Below are positions 8,731 to 17,465 of a DNA stretch of 64,000 bases, in pieces (the stretch's first letter is position 1; each line of letters begins with the position of its first letter). Position numbers and translations under genes: made by a program. The notes under the pieces were generated by a model. That model was not told the origin of the DNA and did no database searches. It saw only the letters and a list, made by a program, of their open reading frames with translations. This stretch comes from JBBRWO01 sp964388455 (GTDB lineage Bacteria > Actinomycetota > Coriobacteriia > Anaerosomatales > JAAXUF01), in contig CAYMAN010000011.1 of assembly GCA_964388455.1 (NCBI GenBank), forward strand, positions 1-64,000, read 5' to 3'.

Positions 8731-9746
8731 TGTCGCCCCGGGGGATGCTCGCCGTCACGATCGTGCTCGTCTGCGCGCTCGTGGTACCGACGTCCTCCCT
8801 CGGCGCTCCCGCTCAGAGTGCTTCGAGTCTCGAAGCACAGCTTCGGTCGCTCAAACAGGAGACCAAGGCAGCTGGAGATGCGTTCGACCGGGCATACTGG
8901 CGCCTGGACGAGTCAGAGGTCAAGCTCGCCAAGACCGACAGAAGGATCGCGGCCACCCGCAAGGAACTCCAGCGGGCCAAGAAGCAGCTCAACAGGCATG
9001 CCGCTGCGATCTATCGTCGCGATTCGCTCGACCAGCTGTCATTCCTCGTGAACGCGACATCGTTTCAGCAACTCGTAACGAGGATGGAGTACATCAGACG
9101 GATCGGGGAGGCGGACGCTGAGGCGATCATCTCGGTGACCAGGCTCTCGCGTCTGCTGGCGAAGGAACGCAAGCAGCTGATCAAGGAGAAGAAGGCGAGT
9201 GCGACTGCCCTCGCTGACCTGAGGTCGCGACGCGACAAGCTCCAGTCCCAACTCAGAAGCAAGCAGGCGGCGTTCGCATCTGTCAAACGTCAGCTTGACG
9301 CTGTTCGAGGGGGCCCCAACAGGCCGACCGACGTCGCTTCACAGCCGGGGCCCAACGGCATGGTGTTTCCTGTCGTGGGTGCCTACTACTACGCGAACAC
9401 GTGGGGAGCGTCTCGGAGCGGAGGACGCCGCCGACACCAGGGCACCGACATCATGGCAGCGCGTGGCACTCCGTGCGTGGCGATCCTGTCGGGCACCGTC
9501 ACCAGCAAGAACAACGGGTTGGGCGGAAAGACCATCTGGCTCAGGACGGACAACGGCTGGAGTGTGTACTACGCGCACCTCGATGGCTGGGCCGTTCGCT
9601 CGGGACGTGTGCGTGCCGGTCAGGTGATCGGTTACGTCGGTTCGACGGGCAACGCAACAGCGAGTGCGCCGCATCTGCACTTCGAGATTCATCCGGGTGG
9701 GGGAGGTGCGGTGAATCCCTACCCGTATCTGCGCAGCATGGAGTAG
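8730..9746 (+). CDS. Secreted coiled-coil M23 peptidase (EnvC/LytM-type)
   Basis: Predicted peptidoglycan endopeptidase of 338 residues. A signal peptide (about residues 1-30, hydrophobic AVTIVLVCALVV) is followed by a long charged coiled coil (about 35-195) like that of EnvC-type proteins, then a LytM domain. Zinc-site motifs are intact: HQGTD (His and Asp) and HLHFE (second His pair), so it should be catalytic, unlike EnvC itself. ATG 8730 overlaps the preceding stop as TGATG; a longer start at 8655 would bury the signal peptide. Coupling with the PASTA/pseudo-amidase gene suggests the neighbour may regulate or position it, which is inference. Confidence 0.9.
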   Translation: MSPRGMLAVTIVLVCALVVPTSSLGAPAQSASSLEAQLRSLKQETKAAGDAFDRAYWRLDESEVKLAKTDRRIAATRKELQRAKKQLNRHAAAIYRRDSLDQLSFLVNATSFQQLVTRMEYIRRIGEADAEAIISVTRLSRLLAKERKQLIKEKKASATALADLRSRRDKLQSQLRSKQAAFASVKRQLDAVRGGPNRPTDVASQPGPNGMVFPVVGAYYYANTWGASRSGGRRRHQGTDIMAARGTPCVAILSGTVTSKNNGLGGKTIWLRTDNGWSVYYAHLDGWAVRSGRVRAGQVIGYVGSTGNATASAPHLHFEIHPGGGGAVNPYPYLRSME

Positions 9747-9764
9747 ACTGTTCACAATTGAACA

Positions 9765-9857
9765 CCGTGTCGGGAGCTGCCAGGTATGCGGCGGCTGAGA
9801 GGCAGCCGCGACGGCTGCGACCGAGAAGACGGCTCCGGTAATGCGGGGCCAGCACGA
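9765..9857 (+). promoter_or_regulatory. TPP (thiamine pyrophosphate) riboswitch
   Basis: The THI-box hallmarks are present in order: CTGAGA (9795-9800), a downstream ACCGAGAA segment, and CGGTAATGCGG (9836-9846). Flanking CGTGT (9765-9769) and GCACG (9852-9856) can pair as helix P1. The element sits 75 bases before thiT and thiN, genes for thiamine uptake and TPP formation, as expected for feedback control. Between aptamer and gene, CATCCT (9878-9883) can pair with AGGATG (9922-9927) over the ribosome binding site, so control of translation is the likely output. Confidence 0.88.
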
Positions 9858-9931
9858 CGGCCTGATGTCATCCCCGGCATCCTCCAAGTCGCCCCATCTT
9901 GCACCCTGCCACACCGCAGAAAGGATGTGCC

Positions 9932-10519
9932 ATGCGCTCGCAAAGAACCACCTTGCTTGTAGAGATCGCCCTGACCGTTGCACTCTCAGCCGTGCTGAGC
10001 ATGCTGGCGGTGCGCCTGCCGATCAACATCGCGGGAGGTAGCATCTCCTTCGCGTTGTTGCCACTGCTCGTTCTGTCGTTGCGTCGTGGACTTGTACCCG
10101 GCGTCATCGCAGGTACGTTGTTCGGCTGCATCGACCTGCTCATCGAACCGTTCTTCGTCGCGCCGATTCAGGTACTGCTGGACTACCCCATCGCTTACGC
10201 CGCAGTGGGTCTGGCGGGTCTCGGGTCGGGTGCGTATCGGCAAGCGGTTGAGCGCTCAGCCGCAGCGGGCACCGCGGTCGCGCTCGGCTACATGGTGATC
10301 GGTGGAGCAGCTCGGCTCGCCGCCGCGTGGCTGTCTGGCGTCGTGTTCTTCGGCGCGAATGCGCCCGCTGGCCAGCCCGTGTGGCTCTATTCGCTCCTCT
10401 ACAACCTCAGCTACATCGTTCCGTCATTTGCGATGTGTGCGGCTGCCGCCGTGGTGATTCTCCCAATGCTCGAGCGTGCCGTTCCCATCAACGCTCGATC
10501 GGCGGAGATGTCGGCGTGA
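9932..10519 (+). CDS. thiT: Energy-coupled thiamine transporter S component ThiT
   Basis: Substrate-binding membrane subunit of an ECF transporter that imports thiamine; the shared EcfA/EcfA'/EcfT module must be encoded elsewhere. The 195-residue protein is hydrophobic with about six membrane helices and carries family features: GGSISFALLPLL, the basic RRGL turn, LLDYPIAYAAVGLAGL, and YSLLYN near the end. ATG 9932 has AGAAAGGA upstream; the longer start at 9899 would fall inside the riboswitch expression platform. It follows a TPP riboswitch and overlaps thiN, which strongly supports thiamine as substrate. Confidence 0.92.
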   Translation: MRSQRTTLLVEIALTVALSAVLSMLAVRLPINIAGGSISFALLPLLVLSLRRGLVPGVIAGTLFGCIDLLIEPFFVAPIQVLLDYPIAYAAVGLAGLGSGAYRQAVERSAAAGTAVALGYMVIGGAARLAAAWLSGVVFFGANAPAGQPVWLYSLLYNLSYIVPSFAMCAAAAVVILPMLERAVPINARSAEMSA

Positions 10520-11184
10520 AAGCACTGCTGGTATGCGCCGCACCCGCGCCAGGCGGGGCAGAGCTCGTCAGCCGACTCGCCCTCGCTGCCGACCTCGTCA
10601 TCGCAGTCGATGGGGGAGGATCGGTGTGCCTGGATGCGGGTGTGGTCCCGGACATCCTGGTCGGCGATTTTGATTCGCTTCCCGGTTCCCAGCTCGATGA
10701 TCTGGTGTCACGAGGTGTTCGCGTCGTTGAGTTTCCCGCCGACAAGGACGAGACCGATCTGGCTCTTGCCTTGGAGGTTGCCCGTCGCGAAGGCGTCGAC
10801 AGGGTTGTGGTCACGGCAGCCTCGACCGGGCGGCTCGACCACACGCTTGCCGTGGCCGGCACCCTGGCTGCGGCTGCGGATCTCAGGCCTCAACTACGCG
10901 AGCCGGAGCTGAGAGGGTGGGTACTCTCCACGGCCTTACACCCTCGGCTCAAGCTCAAAGGGACAGGTGCCACCGTCTCGATCCTGGCGCCGGGCTGGGG
11001 CGCGACGGTGTCGGTTCGAGGGGTACGCTGGCCGCTTGCAAAAGCGGAACTCGCACCTCTGTCCGTTCTGGGAATGAGCAACGTGATAATCGATGCCGCC
11101 GGTGCGGTCATCGACGTCCATGCGGGTACGGTACTGGTTCTGTCACCGTATGTGGATATCGCGCCTGCGACCGAGGCGGGCTGA
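10516..11184 (+). CDS. thiN: Thiamine pyrophosphokinase
   Basis: Converts thiamine and ATP directly to thiamine pyrophosphate. Catalytic-domain motifs are visible: DGGG near residue 33, GDFDS, DKDETDLALAL and GRLDHTLA, the acidic metal- and ATP-binding set of the family. A small C-terminal beta domain binds thiamine. GTG 10516 overlaps the thiT stop (GTGA) and has GGAG eight bases upstream. The 222-residue product is normal. ThiT imports thiamine and this enzyme activates it, so the two form a salvage operon repressed by TPP. Confidence 0.94.
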   Translation: MKALLVCAAPAPGGAELVSRLALAADLVIAVDGGGSVCLDAGVVPDILVGDFDSLPGSQLDDLVSRGVRVVEFPADKDETDLALALEVARREGVDRVVVTAASTGRLDHTLAVAGTLAAAADLRPQLREPELRGWVLSTALHPRLKLKGTGATVSILAPGWGATVSVRGVRWPLAKAELAPLSVLGMSNVIIDAAGAVIDVHAGTVLVLSPYVDIAPATEAG

Positions 11185-11232
11185 GACCTCGCACTGAGGA
11201 CACGTGGCAGTCCGAATCCTGGGATTCAACAA

Positions 11233-11264
11233 CGAGAGCCGCCCGGAATCCCGGGCGGCTCTCG
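11233..11264. terminator. Bidirectional hairpin between thiN and rpmB
   Basis: A perfect 14-bp inverted repeat (11233-11246 and 11251-11264) with loop AATC lies between convergent genes, so it probably ends both transcripts. Confidence 0.78.
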
Positions 11265-11288
11265 GCGGTTACTCAGTAGCTCGATGCG

Positions 11289-11477
11289 TTACGCGCGGAC
11301 GACCTTGCCGGCCTTCATGCACTTGGTGCACACGTTGATCTTCTTGACGTGACCCTTGATGACCGCGGTGACCTTCTGGATGTTCGGGCGGAACATACGG
11401 TTGGTGACGCGGTGGGAGTGGCTGACGTTGCGGCCCGCCACGGGGTGCTTACCACAGACTGCGCAGACCTTCGACAT
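11289..11477 (-). CDS. rpmB: 50S ribosomal protein bL28
   Basis: Structural protein of the large ribosomal subunit, 62 residues. The start MSKVCAVCGK and later CTKC form the zinc-binding version of bL28. HSHRVTNR and a basic C-terminus match the family. GAGGAG lies eight bases before the ATG on the complement. It is transcribed alone on the - strand, away from other ribosomal genes, as is usual for rpmB. Confidence 0.97.
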   Translation of the reverse strand: MSKVCAVCGKHPVAGRNVSHSHRVTNRMFRPNIQKVTAVIKGHVKKINVCTKCMKAGKVVRA

Positions 11478-11550
11478 CGTGAACGCTCCTCATCGGTTCA
11501 AGGCCGCACCGTGCGGCCGATCAGTTTCTTCCTAGTGCAAAACGCAGGCA

Positions 11551-11580
11551 ATCCTACCACAAGGCACCTGCGGGCGACAA
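11551..11580 (-). promoter_or_regulatory. Promoter of rpmB
   Basis: On the complement, TTGTCG (-35, at 11575-11580) and TAGGAT (-10, at 11551-11556) are separated by 18 bases, and TGG directly precedes the -10 as an extended element. Confidence 0.6.
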
Positions 11581-11626
11581 GATTCCGACGACGCGCTTTT
11601 GATGCGGGTGTGTCGGCGGCGTCGGC

Positions 11627-11632
11627 TATACT
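11627..11632 (+). promoter_or_regulatory. -10 element for the DUF1858-fakA-recG cluster
   Basis: TATACT matches the -10 consensus closely and lies 30 bases before the first gene. No clear -35 hexamer is at the usual spacing. Confidence 0.4.
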
Positions 11633-11661
11633 ACTCCTGACCGTACGCCGATGCACGCGGG

Positions 11662-11889
11662 ATGGTGTGGCTGATGGCCGGGTTCACCTCGGATATGCTG
11701 ATTCGCGATGTTTTGAACCACAGTCCGGACACCGCCACGGTGTTCGAGCGACACGGACTCGCGTGCGCGTCGTGTATCGGATCGCAGATGGATACCGTCT
11801 CGGCGGTCGCCTCTATGCATGAGGTCGACGTCGTGGCACTACTGACGGAACTGAACGCGCTGCCGGCGGGCGGCGCAGAGGAGGAGTAG
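11662..11889 (+). CDS. DUF1858-family small cysteine protein
   Basis: Protein of 75 residues (71 if ATG 11674 is used). It matches the DUF1858 pattern: a short alpha-helical unit in which a helix (IRDVLNHSPDTATVFERHG) is followed by a conserved cysteine pair in CASC and a final helix (VVALLTELN). Such proteins occur alone or fused to redox or metal-related enzymes in anaerobes; no reaction is known. It opens a cluster with Asp23 and fakA, and its last codons contain the ribosome site GAGGAGGAG of the next gene, so they are co-expressed. A redox or metal-sensing role is a guess. Confidence 0.75.
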   Translation: MVWLMAGFTSDMLIRDVLNHSPDTATVFERHGLACASCIGSQMDTVSAVASMHEVDVVALLTELNALPAGGAEEE

Positions 11890-11892
11890 AGC

Positions 11893-12243
11893 ATGCCGGA
11901 CACACCTGCTGGGAGTGTCAACATCGCCAACGACGTCCTAGCCGATCTGGCGGGATACGCTTCGCTGGAGAGTTACGGGGTCGTCGGCATGGCCAGCCCG
12001 ACGCTGCGTGACGGCGTTGCCCAGCTCCTTCCGGCGCAGAAGCTCCGCCGTGGCGTTCACGTCGCGGCCACCGACGGCGGGGTCGTAGTGGACCTCTACG
12101 TCGTCATCGAGCACGGAACCAATCTCGCCGAGGTCTCACACAACCTTGCCAGCCGCGTGCGCTACGTCCTCACGAACACCGCAGAGGTGCGGGTCGATGG
12201 CGTTGAGGTGCACGTTCAGGGCGTCAAAGTTCGCACCCCGTAG
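11893..12243 (+). CDS. Asp23/Gls24 family protein
   Basis: Protein of 116 residues with the Asp23 fold signature: an N-terminal VNIANDVLADLAGYASLE segment, a central GV-x-V-x-x-DGGVVVDLYVVIEHG strand pair and a C-terminal VNVHVQGVKV-like strand. Genes of this family commonly sit directly before fakA, as here. In Staphylococcus the family is membrane-associated and linked to cell-envelope stress; the partner function beside FakA is unknown. The start ATG is preceded by GAGGAGGAG at 11879-11887. Confidence 0.85.
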   Translation: MPDTPAGSVNIANDVLADLAGYASLESYGVVGMASPTLRDGVAQLLPAQKLRRGVHVAATDGGVVVDLYVVIEHGTNLAEVSHNLASRVRYVLTNTAEVRVDGVEVHVQGVKVRTP

Positions 12244-12264
12244 AGAGATCCGGAGCCTACGTAC

Positions 12265-13890
12265 ATGACCACAGCAACGTATGTGTCCCTCATCTCGGCT
12301 GCGGCCGCGGCGCTGAAGGAACGCAAAGAAGAAGTCAACAAACTCAACGTGTTCCCGGTTCCTGACGGCGACACCGGTACCAACATGTCGCTCACGATGG
12401 ACGTAGTGGTGGCGGAGACGAGCAAGCTTCCTGCAGACGCCGATATCAAGGCGCTGACCCACGCAGTGACCCACGGATCGCTGATGGGTGCTCGCGGCAA
12501 CTCTGGAGTCATCCTCAGCCAGATTCTGCGCGGGCTCTGTGAGGGAATCGACGCGGCCGAGGTCATCGATACCGAGCTGCTTGCAGCTGCGCTGGAGCGT
12601 GCCGTTATCGTTGCGTTCCAGGCGGTTCGCAAGCCGGTCGAGGGCACGATCCTCACGGTGCTTCGTGAGACCGCTGAAGCCGCGCGCTCAGCAGCGGACG
12701 CCGGTCTATCGCTCGATGAGGCGCTCAGGCACACCACCGCCGCGTCGTTCGATTCGGTCCGTCGCACGCCGGAACTGCTGCCCGTTCTCAAGGAGAACGG
12801 CGTGGTTGATGCGGGCGGGTTCGGGCTCGCCATCCTGTTCGAAGGGTTCTCGGCTGCCGCACTGGGCACCGCGGTCAACATCGCTGACGTCTCGTCGGTG
12901 GCTGCTCCGCTGCTGAGCGTAGAGCCGGTCGACGACTGGGACGACGACGAATACCTGTACTGCACAGAGTTCCTGCTCTTCGGCGAAGGTATCGACAGCG
13001 GTGCGGTTCACGACTTCGTGTCCACCATGGGTGGCAGCGAACTCGTGGTCGGAGCGGAGGGCGAGTACAAGGTTCACGTCCACACCAACGAGCCCGGCGC
13101 TGTCTTGGCCCACATGACCGGCATCGGCGAGGTCGCCGAGGTCCACATCCACAACATGCGACGTCAGAGTCAGGATCGCGACGCTTCGCTCGCGAGCGGG
13201 GGAACCGCGGTCTCGAAACCGCTGGTTCCCAACAAGCCGATCGGGTTCGTTGCAGTCGCGGCCGGTTCCGGTCTCGGGGCCATCCTCACGTCGCTGGGCG
13301 TCGACGTCGTCGTCAGCGGCGGACAGACGATGAATCCTTCGACCGCTGATCTGCTGGAGGCCATCTCCGCCGTGCCGGCAGACAAGGTCATCGTGCTCCC
13401 CAACAACAAGAACATCCTGATGGCCGCCAACGCCGCGGCATCAGTGGCCGAAAAGCCGGTGGCCGTAGTCGCCACCACTGCGGTACCTCAGGCCTTCGCC
13501 GCGATGCTCGCGTGGGATGGCACTGACGACCTCGACGCGAACGCCGAGGCGATGCTTGCGGCGGCCGAGGACGTGCGTTCGGGCGAGATCACGACCGCGG
13601 TGAAGGACGCCAAGGGCAAAGTGGGAGCGATCAAGGGCGGCCAGGTCATCGGCATCTCGGACCACGAGATCGAAGTGGTTGGTGATGATATTGAGAGCGT
13701 CGCGGAACAACTTGCTGCCGTGCTGCTCGCAGACGGCGCTGAGACCCTGACGTTGCTTGCGGGTGAGGAGTTCTCAGACGACGCGCTCGATACTCTTGCT
13801 GCTCGCATCGGTGCCGCCAATCCCGAGGTCGAAGTCGAGACGCACCGTGGTGATCAACCGTTGTACCCCATTCTGATGTCCGCCGAGTGA
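12265..13890 (+). CDS. fakA: Fatty acid kinase FakA (DAK2-domain protein)
   Basis: ATP-dependent kinase that phosphorylates fatty acids held by a DegV/FakB carrier, giving acyl-phosphate for PlsX/PlsY lipid synthesis. The N-terminal DhaL-type domain carries NVFPVPDGDTGTNM (from residue 28) with metal-binding aspartates, and HGSLMGARGNSGVILSQI. A middle domain and a C-terminal domain resembling the carrier-contact region follow (541 residues, typical). A DegV-family gene starts 20 bases downstream, and plsX lies about 9 kb further on, consistent with this pathway. Confidence 0.9.
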   Translation: MTTATYVSLISAAAAALKERKEEVNKLNVFPVPDGDTGTNMSLTMDVVVAETSKLPADADIKALTHAVTHGSLMGARGNSGVILSQILRGLCEGIDAAEVIDTELLAAALERAVIVAFQAVRKPVEGTILTVLRETAEAARSAADAGLSLDEALRHTTAASFDSVRRTPELLPVLKENGVVDAGGFGLAILFEGFSAAALGTAVNIADVSSVAAPLLSVEPVDDWDDDEYLYCTEFLLFGEGIDSGAVHDFVSTMGGSELVVGAEGEYKVHVHTNEPGAVLAHMTGIGEVAEVHIHNMRRQSQDRDASLASGGTAVSKPLVPNKPIGFVAVAAGSGLGAILTSLGVDVVVSGGQTMNPSTADLLEAISAVPADKVIVLPNNKNILMAANAAASVAEKPVAVVATTAVPQAFAAMLAWDGTDDLDANAEAMLAAAEDVRSGEITTAVKDAKGKVGAIKGGQVIGISDHEIEVVGDDIESVAEQLAAVLLADGAETLTLLAGEEFSDDALDTLAARIGAANPEVEVETHRGDQPLYPILMSAE

Positions 13891-13910
13891 CCCCCAACCG
13901 AGGAGCCGCA

Positions 13911-14765
13911 ATGGCCAAGATCGGGATCGTTACCGACAGCACCTGTGACCTGCGTCCCGAGGAGCTCGCTGCTCTCGACGTGGCGATGGTTCCGCTCACG
14001 GTCCACTTCGGCGAGACGTCGTTTCGGGACTGGCTCGATCTGACACCCGAGGAGTTCTACCCGCGCCTGAAGGCGTTCTCGGGGCTGCCTACGACATCTC
14101 AGCCGTCGCCTGCCGATTTCACCGCCGCCTACACCGCTCTTGCTGAGCAGGGCGTCGAGGAGATCGTGTCCATCCACCTGTCGGCGGCGTTGTCCGGGAC
14201 CTATGAATCGGCGATACTCGCCGCCAAGACCTCTCCGGTACCGATTCGTGTCGTCGATGGCAAGAAGGCTTCGCAGGCTACGGCCCTCATCGTGAAGGCG
14301 GCAGTCGAAGCACGCGATCAGGGCAAGGGTGCCGAGGAGATCGAAGCGCGCGCACTCGCCGTCTCTGAGTCGTGCCGTCTGTACTTCCTGCTCGATACCC
14401 TCGACAACCTCGTGAAGGGTGGTCGCGCGGGCAAGGCGACCGGACTCGCCGCGTCGCTCCTCAACATCAAGCCGGTTCTGCAGGTCAACAGTGACGGCAT
14501 CATCGAGCCGTTCAAGAAGGTCAAGGGACGCGCAAAGGCCATAACCACGCTCGCGCAGCACGTCGCCGAAGACTCCGCTGCCAACGGTCGCATGCGCATC
14601 GCGCTGCTGCATGCGTGCTGTGAATCGGACGCCGCGGAGCTTGAGGCCGCGATTCGTGCCGCCGGCGCGGATGTCGAGTGGGACTCTCACGGTGTGATAG
14701 GTGCCGTCATCGGCGTGTACACCGGCGAGGGCGCAATGGGCTGCACCTACTATCCCGTCGGCTAG
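13911..14765 (+). CDS. DegV-family fatty-acid-binding protein (FakB)
   Basis: Binds a fatty acid and presents it to FakA. The start KIGIVTDSTCDL is diagnostic; further features are TSQPSPADF, the S-x-x-LSGTYESA loop, and FLLDTLDNLVKGGRAGK. ATG 13911 has GAGGAG five bases upstream and is preferred to an in-frame ATG at 13887. The 284 residues fit the family. Adjacent to fakA, which argues for a FakB role; fatty-acid chain preference cannot be read from the sequence. Confidence 0.9.
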   Translation: MAKIGIVTDSTCDLRPEELAALDVAMVPLTVHFGETSFRDWLDLTPEEFYPRLKAFSGLPTTSQPSPADFTAAYTALAEQGVEEIVSIHLSAALSGTYESAILAAKTSPVPIRVVDGKKASQATALIVKAAVEARDQGKGAEEIEARALAVSESCRLYFLLDTLDNLVKGGRAGKATGLAASLLNIKPVLQVNSDGIIEPFKKVKGRAKAITTLAQHVAEDSAANGRMRIALLHACCESDAAELEAAIRAAGADVEWDSHGVIGAVIGVYTGEGAMGCTYYPVG

Positions 14766-14781
14766 GCTACGGGGAGCTGTC

Positions 14782-16884
14782 GTGCGCGCGGACCATCAGG
14801 ATCGCTGTACCCGTTTGGCCGCGCACGATCTGCCGGTTCATGAGGCGCGCTACGTCGACACGGCACGAGCGACCGCGCTCGGACGACTGGGAATCGAGAC
14901 GATCGGCGACTTGATTCGCCACTTCCCGGCGCGCTACCTGGATCTGACGCAGGTCGCGACGCTGCGTGATGTTCGCGCCGGCACGGAGGCCACGGTCATC
15001 GGTCGCGTGCACGAGATCAAGGTGAAGAAGCCTCGGCCCAAGCTGACCATCACCGAGGTCGCTCTCGTCGACGGTACCGGCGTGATCATCGGCGTGTGGT
15101 TCAACCAACCCTACATCCAGCAACGCTTCGTGGTGGGGGAGCGCGTGGCATTCGCCGGCAAGGTCGAGCTCGAGTACGGCCTCAAGCAGATCAAGGCGCC
15201 GTTCACCGAGAAGCTGCCTGCCGAGGACGACGTGTCGTCGCCCACGGGCCGCGTCATACCCATACACCGGACCACCGAGGGTTTGACGACCAACTGGCTC
15301 CGTCGGCTCGTCGCAGCTTCCGTGGACGACTACGGAGACGTCCCGGATCATCTGCCTGCGTCGGTGCGCATCCGGCACGGACTGGTCTCTCTGCACACCG
15401 CGCTGCGCGACACGCACTTCCCCGTATCCGCTGCAGAGGCTCACGCGGCGCGTACACGGCTCGCCTTTGACGAGCTGCTTCTGCTTCAGCTCTACATGGC
15501 CATGCGGCGATACGCGCTGACCGAGGAGCGAGCTGGAATCGCACACATGGTGGACGGTCCCAAACTCGACCTGCTCCGGAAAGCGACTCCGTTCACGCTC
15601 ACCATCGACCAGAACACGACGGCGGCTGAAGTGCTCGCCGATATGGCCTCTCGGCATCCGATGAACCGGTTGCTGCTGGGTGACGTCGGCACCGGCAAGA
15701 CGCTCGTCGCGGCGCACGCACTCGCGGCGGCGGCCGACTCCGATGGCCAGGCGGCGATGATGGCCCCCACGGAGGTGCTGGCGCTTCAGTACGCCGATGC
15801 GCTCGGCCCGCTGCTGGACGCCGCAGGAATCACCTGGGAGACGCTCACCGGATCGACCTCGGCCCCCGAGCGCCGGCGCATCCAGGCCGGGCTCGACGAC
15901 GGCACTATAACGGTTGCTTTCGGTACCCACGCGCTCCTCGAGGAAGCCGTCTCGTTCAAGCACCTCTCACTGGCTATCGTCGACGAACAACACCGATTCG
16001 GTGTGAACCAGCGCCTTGGTCTGCGCGGCAAGGGTGCTGCTGCCGATCTGCTCGTCATGACCGCAACACCGATTCCGCGCTCACTCGCGCTCACGCTCTA
16101 CGGTGATCTGGCGACCTCGTACCTGCGGCAGCGACCCGCGAACCGTGCCCCCGTCGCGACCTCGCTTGTGAAGGCGGCCCAGCGGGACCGCGCGTACGAG
16201 CGCGTGCGAATCGCGGTCCGAGACGGGCAGCAGGCATACATCGTCTGCGCGCTCGTCGACGAATCCGAGGCCGCTGAGGCTCGAGCCGCAACGCGTGAGG
16301 TCGAGCGGCTGCGCACCGAGGTCTTTCCCGATCTCAATCTCGGCCTGCTCACCGGACGCATGCGCCCTGCCGAGAAGCAACGAGTCATGCAGGATTTCAG
16401 GGAGAAGCGCGTCGACGTGCTCGTCGCCACCACCGTCATCGAGGTCGGAGTCGATGTTCCCAACGCCACGATAATGATCGTCGAGAACGCGGAGCGGTTC
16501 GGACTCGCCCAGCTGCATCAGCTGCGTGGCCGAGTAGGTCGCGGCGCCCATCCGGGCGAGGTGTTCCTCTTCTCGGATGGAAAGTCCGAGGAGTCGCGAG
16601 CACGCATGCAGGCCATCGTGTCGACCACCGACGGATTCGAGTTGGCCGAATACGATCTACGCCTCAGGGGTGAGGGACATATCCTGGGCGATCGCCAGCA
16701 CGGATTGCCGGCGCTCAGGCTGGCGTCGGTCATCGCCGACGGTGAGCTGATGGAGTCAGCGCGGACCCAGGCACGCGAGCTGATCGAGAAGGATCCACAC
16801 CTCGAGCGACCCGAGCACGGACCACTGTTGCATGAGGTGTATCGCGTCTACAAGGCAGCATGGAAGTGGGTGAGCGCGGGATGA
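14782..16884 (+). CDS. recG: ATP-dependent DNA helicase RecG
   Basis: Branch-migration helicase that reverses stalled forks and processes Holliday junctions. An N-terminal wedge/OB domain (about residues 60-150) precedes the helicase core with Walker A GDVGTGKT (about 300-307), DEQH (401-404), and motif VI QLRGRVGRG. GTG 14782 with GGGGAG five bases upstream is preferred; the earlier ATG 14701 lies inside degV and would add 27 non-homologous residues. The 700-residue product is normal. It overlaps rsmD as ATGA. Confidence 0.95.
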   Translation: MRADHQDRCTRLAAHDLPVHEARYVDTARATALGRLGIETIGDLIRHFPARYLDLTQVATLRDVRAGTEATVIGRVHEIKVKKPRPKLTITEVALVDGTGVIIGVWFNQPYIQQRFVVGERVAFAGKVELEYGLKQIKAPFTEKLPAEDDVSSPTGRVIPIHRTTEGLTTNWLRRLVAASVDDYGDVPDHLPASVRIRHGLVSLHTALRDTHFPVSAAEAHAARTRLAFDELLLLQLYMAMRRYALTEERAGIAHMVDGPKLDLLRKATPFTLTIDQNTTAAEVLADMASRHPMNRLLLGDVGTGKTLVAAHALAAAADSDGQAAMMAPTEVLALQYADALGPLLDAAGITWETLTGSTSAPERRRIQAGLDDGTITVAFGTHALLEEAVSFKHLSLAIVDEQHRFGVNQRLGLRGKGAAADLLVMTATPIPRSLALTLYGDLATSYLRQRPANRAPVATSLVKAAQRDRAYERVRIAVRDGQQAYIVCALVDESEAAEARAATREVERLRTEVFPDLNLGLLTGRMRPAEKQRVMQDFREKRVDVLVATTVIEVGVDVPNATIMIVENAERFGLAQLHQLRGRVGRGAHPGEVFLFSDGKSEESRARMQAIVSTTDGFELAEYDLRLRGEGHILGDRQHGLPALRLASVIADGELMESARTQARELIEKDPHLERPEHGPLLHEVYRVYKAAWKWVSAG

Positions 16885-17465
16885 GGATCATCGCCGGTAG
16901 ACTCAGGGGCAGGAAGATACAGGCGCCGACCGGCACTGACACTCGGCCCACGTCGGATCGCGTGAGAGAGTCGGTGTTCTCGTCGCTTTCGTCACTGCTC
17001 GGACCCGATCTGGGGGGTGGGGCGATGCTCGATGCGTTCTCGGGAAGCGGGGCGCTGGCGCTGGAGGCGGTCTCCAGGGGGTGCAGAAGTGCCACGGTCG
17101 TCGACTCGGATCGCAAGGCCGCGGCGATGATTCGCTCCAACATCGATGCGCTCGATGCAGGCGGACAGGTGCGACTGGTCATCGGAGACGTATTCGCACT
17201 GGCCGAACAGGGAAGTGTGCCCGGCGGACCCTTCGCGTTGATTATGCTCGACCCTCCATATAGACTACCCTCGACTGAGATCATCTCGCTGGTCTCGGCG
17301 CTCGGGGGTCATGACCTGCTCGAAGACGGTGCGGTAGTGGTCTTCGAACATGCTCGCGGAGTGGTTGTGGAGTGGCCCGAGTCGTTCGGGATTCACGCGC
17401 ACAAGCGCTACGGGACGACCGAGATCGACATCGCTGTGTATGAGAGGGGTGGAGGGTCGGCGTGA
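16881..17465 (+). CDS. rsmD: 16S rRNA m2G966 methyltransferase RsmD
   Basis: Methylates G966 of 16S rRNA. The start MRIIAGRLRGR, the phosphate-proximal RPTSDRVRESVF, the SAM motif DAFSGSGALALEA and the catalytic DPPY (Asp124) are all present in 194 residues. ATG 16881 overlaps the recG stop and the GTG of coaD overlaps its own stop, forming a recG-rsmD-coaD coupled run that is widely conserved. Confidence 0.95.
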   Translation: MRIIAGRLRGRKIQAPTGTDTRPTSDRVRESVFSSLSSLLGPDLGGGAMLDAFSGSGALALEAVSRGCRSATVVDSDRKAAAMIRSNIDALDAGGQVRLVIGDVFALAEQGSVPGGPFALIMLDPPYRLPSTEIISLVSALGGHDLLEDGAVVVFEHARGVVVEWPESFGIHAHKRYGTTEIDIAVYERGGGSA

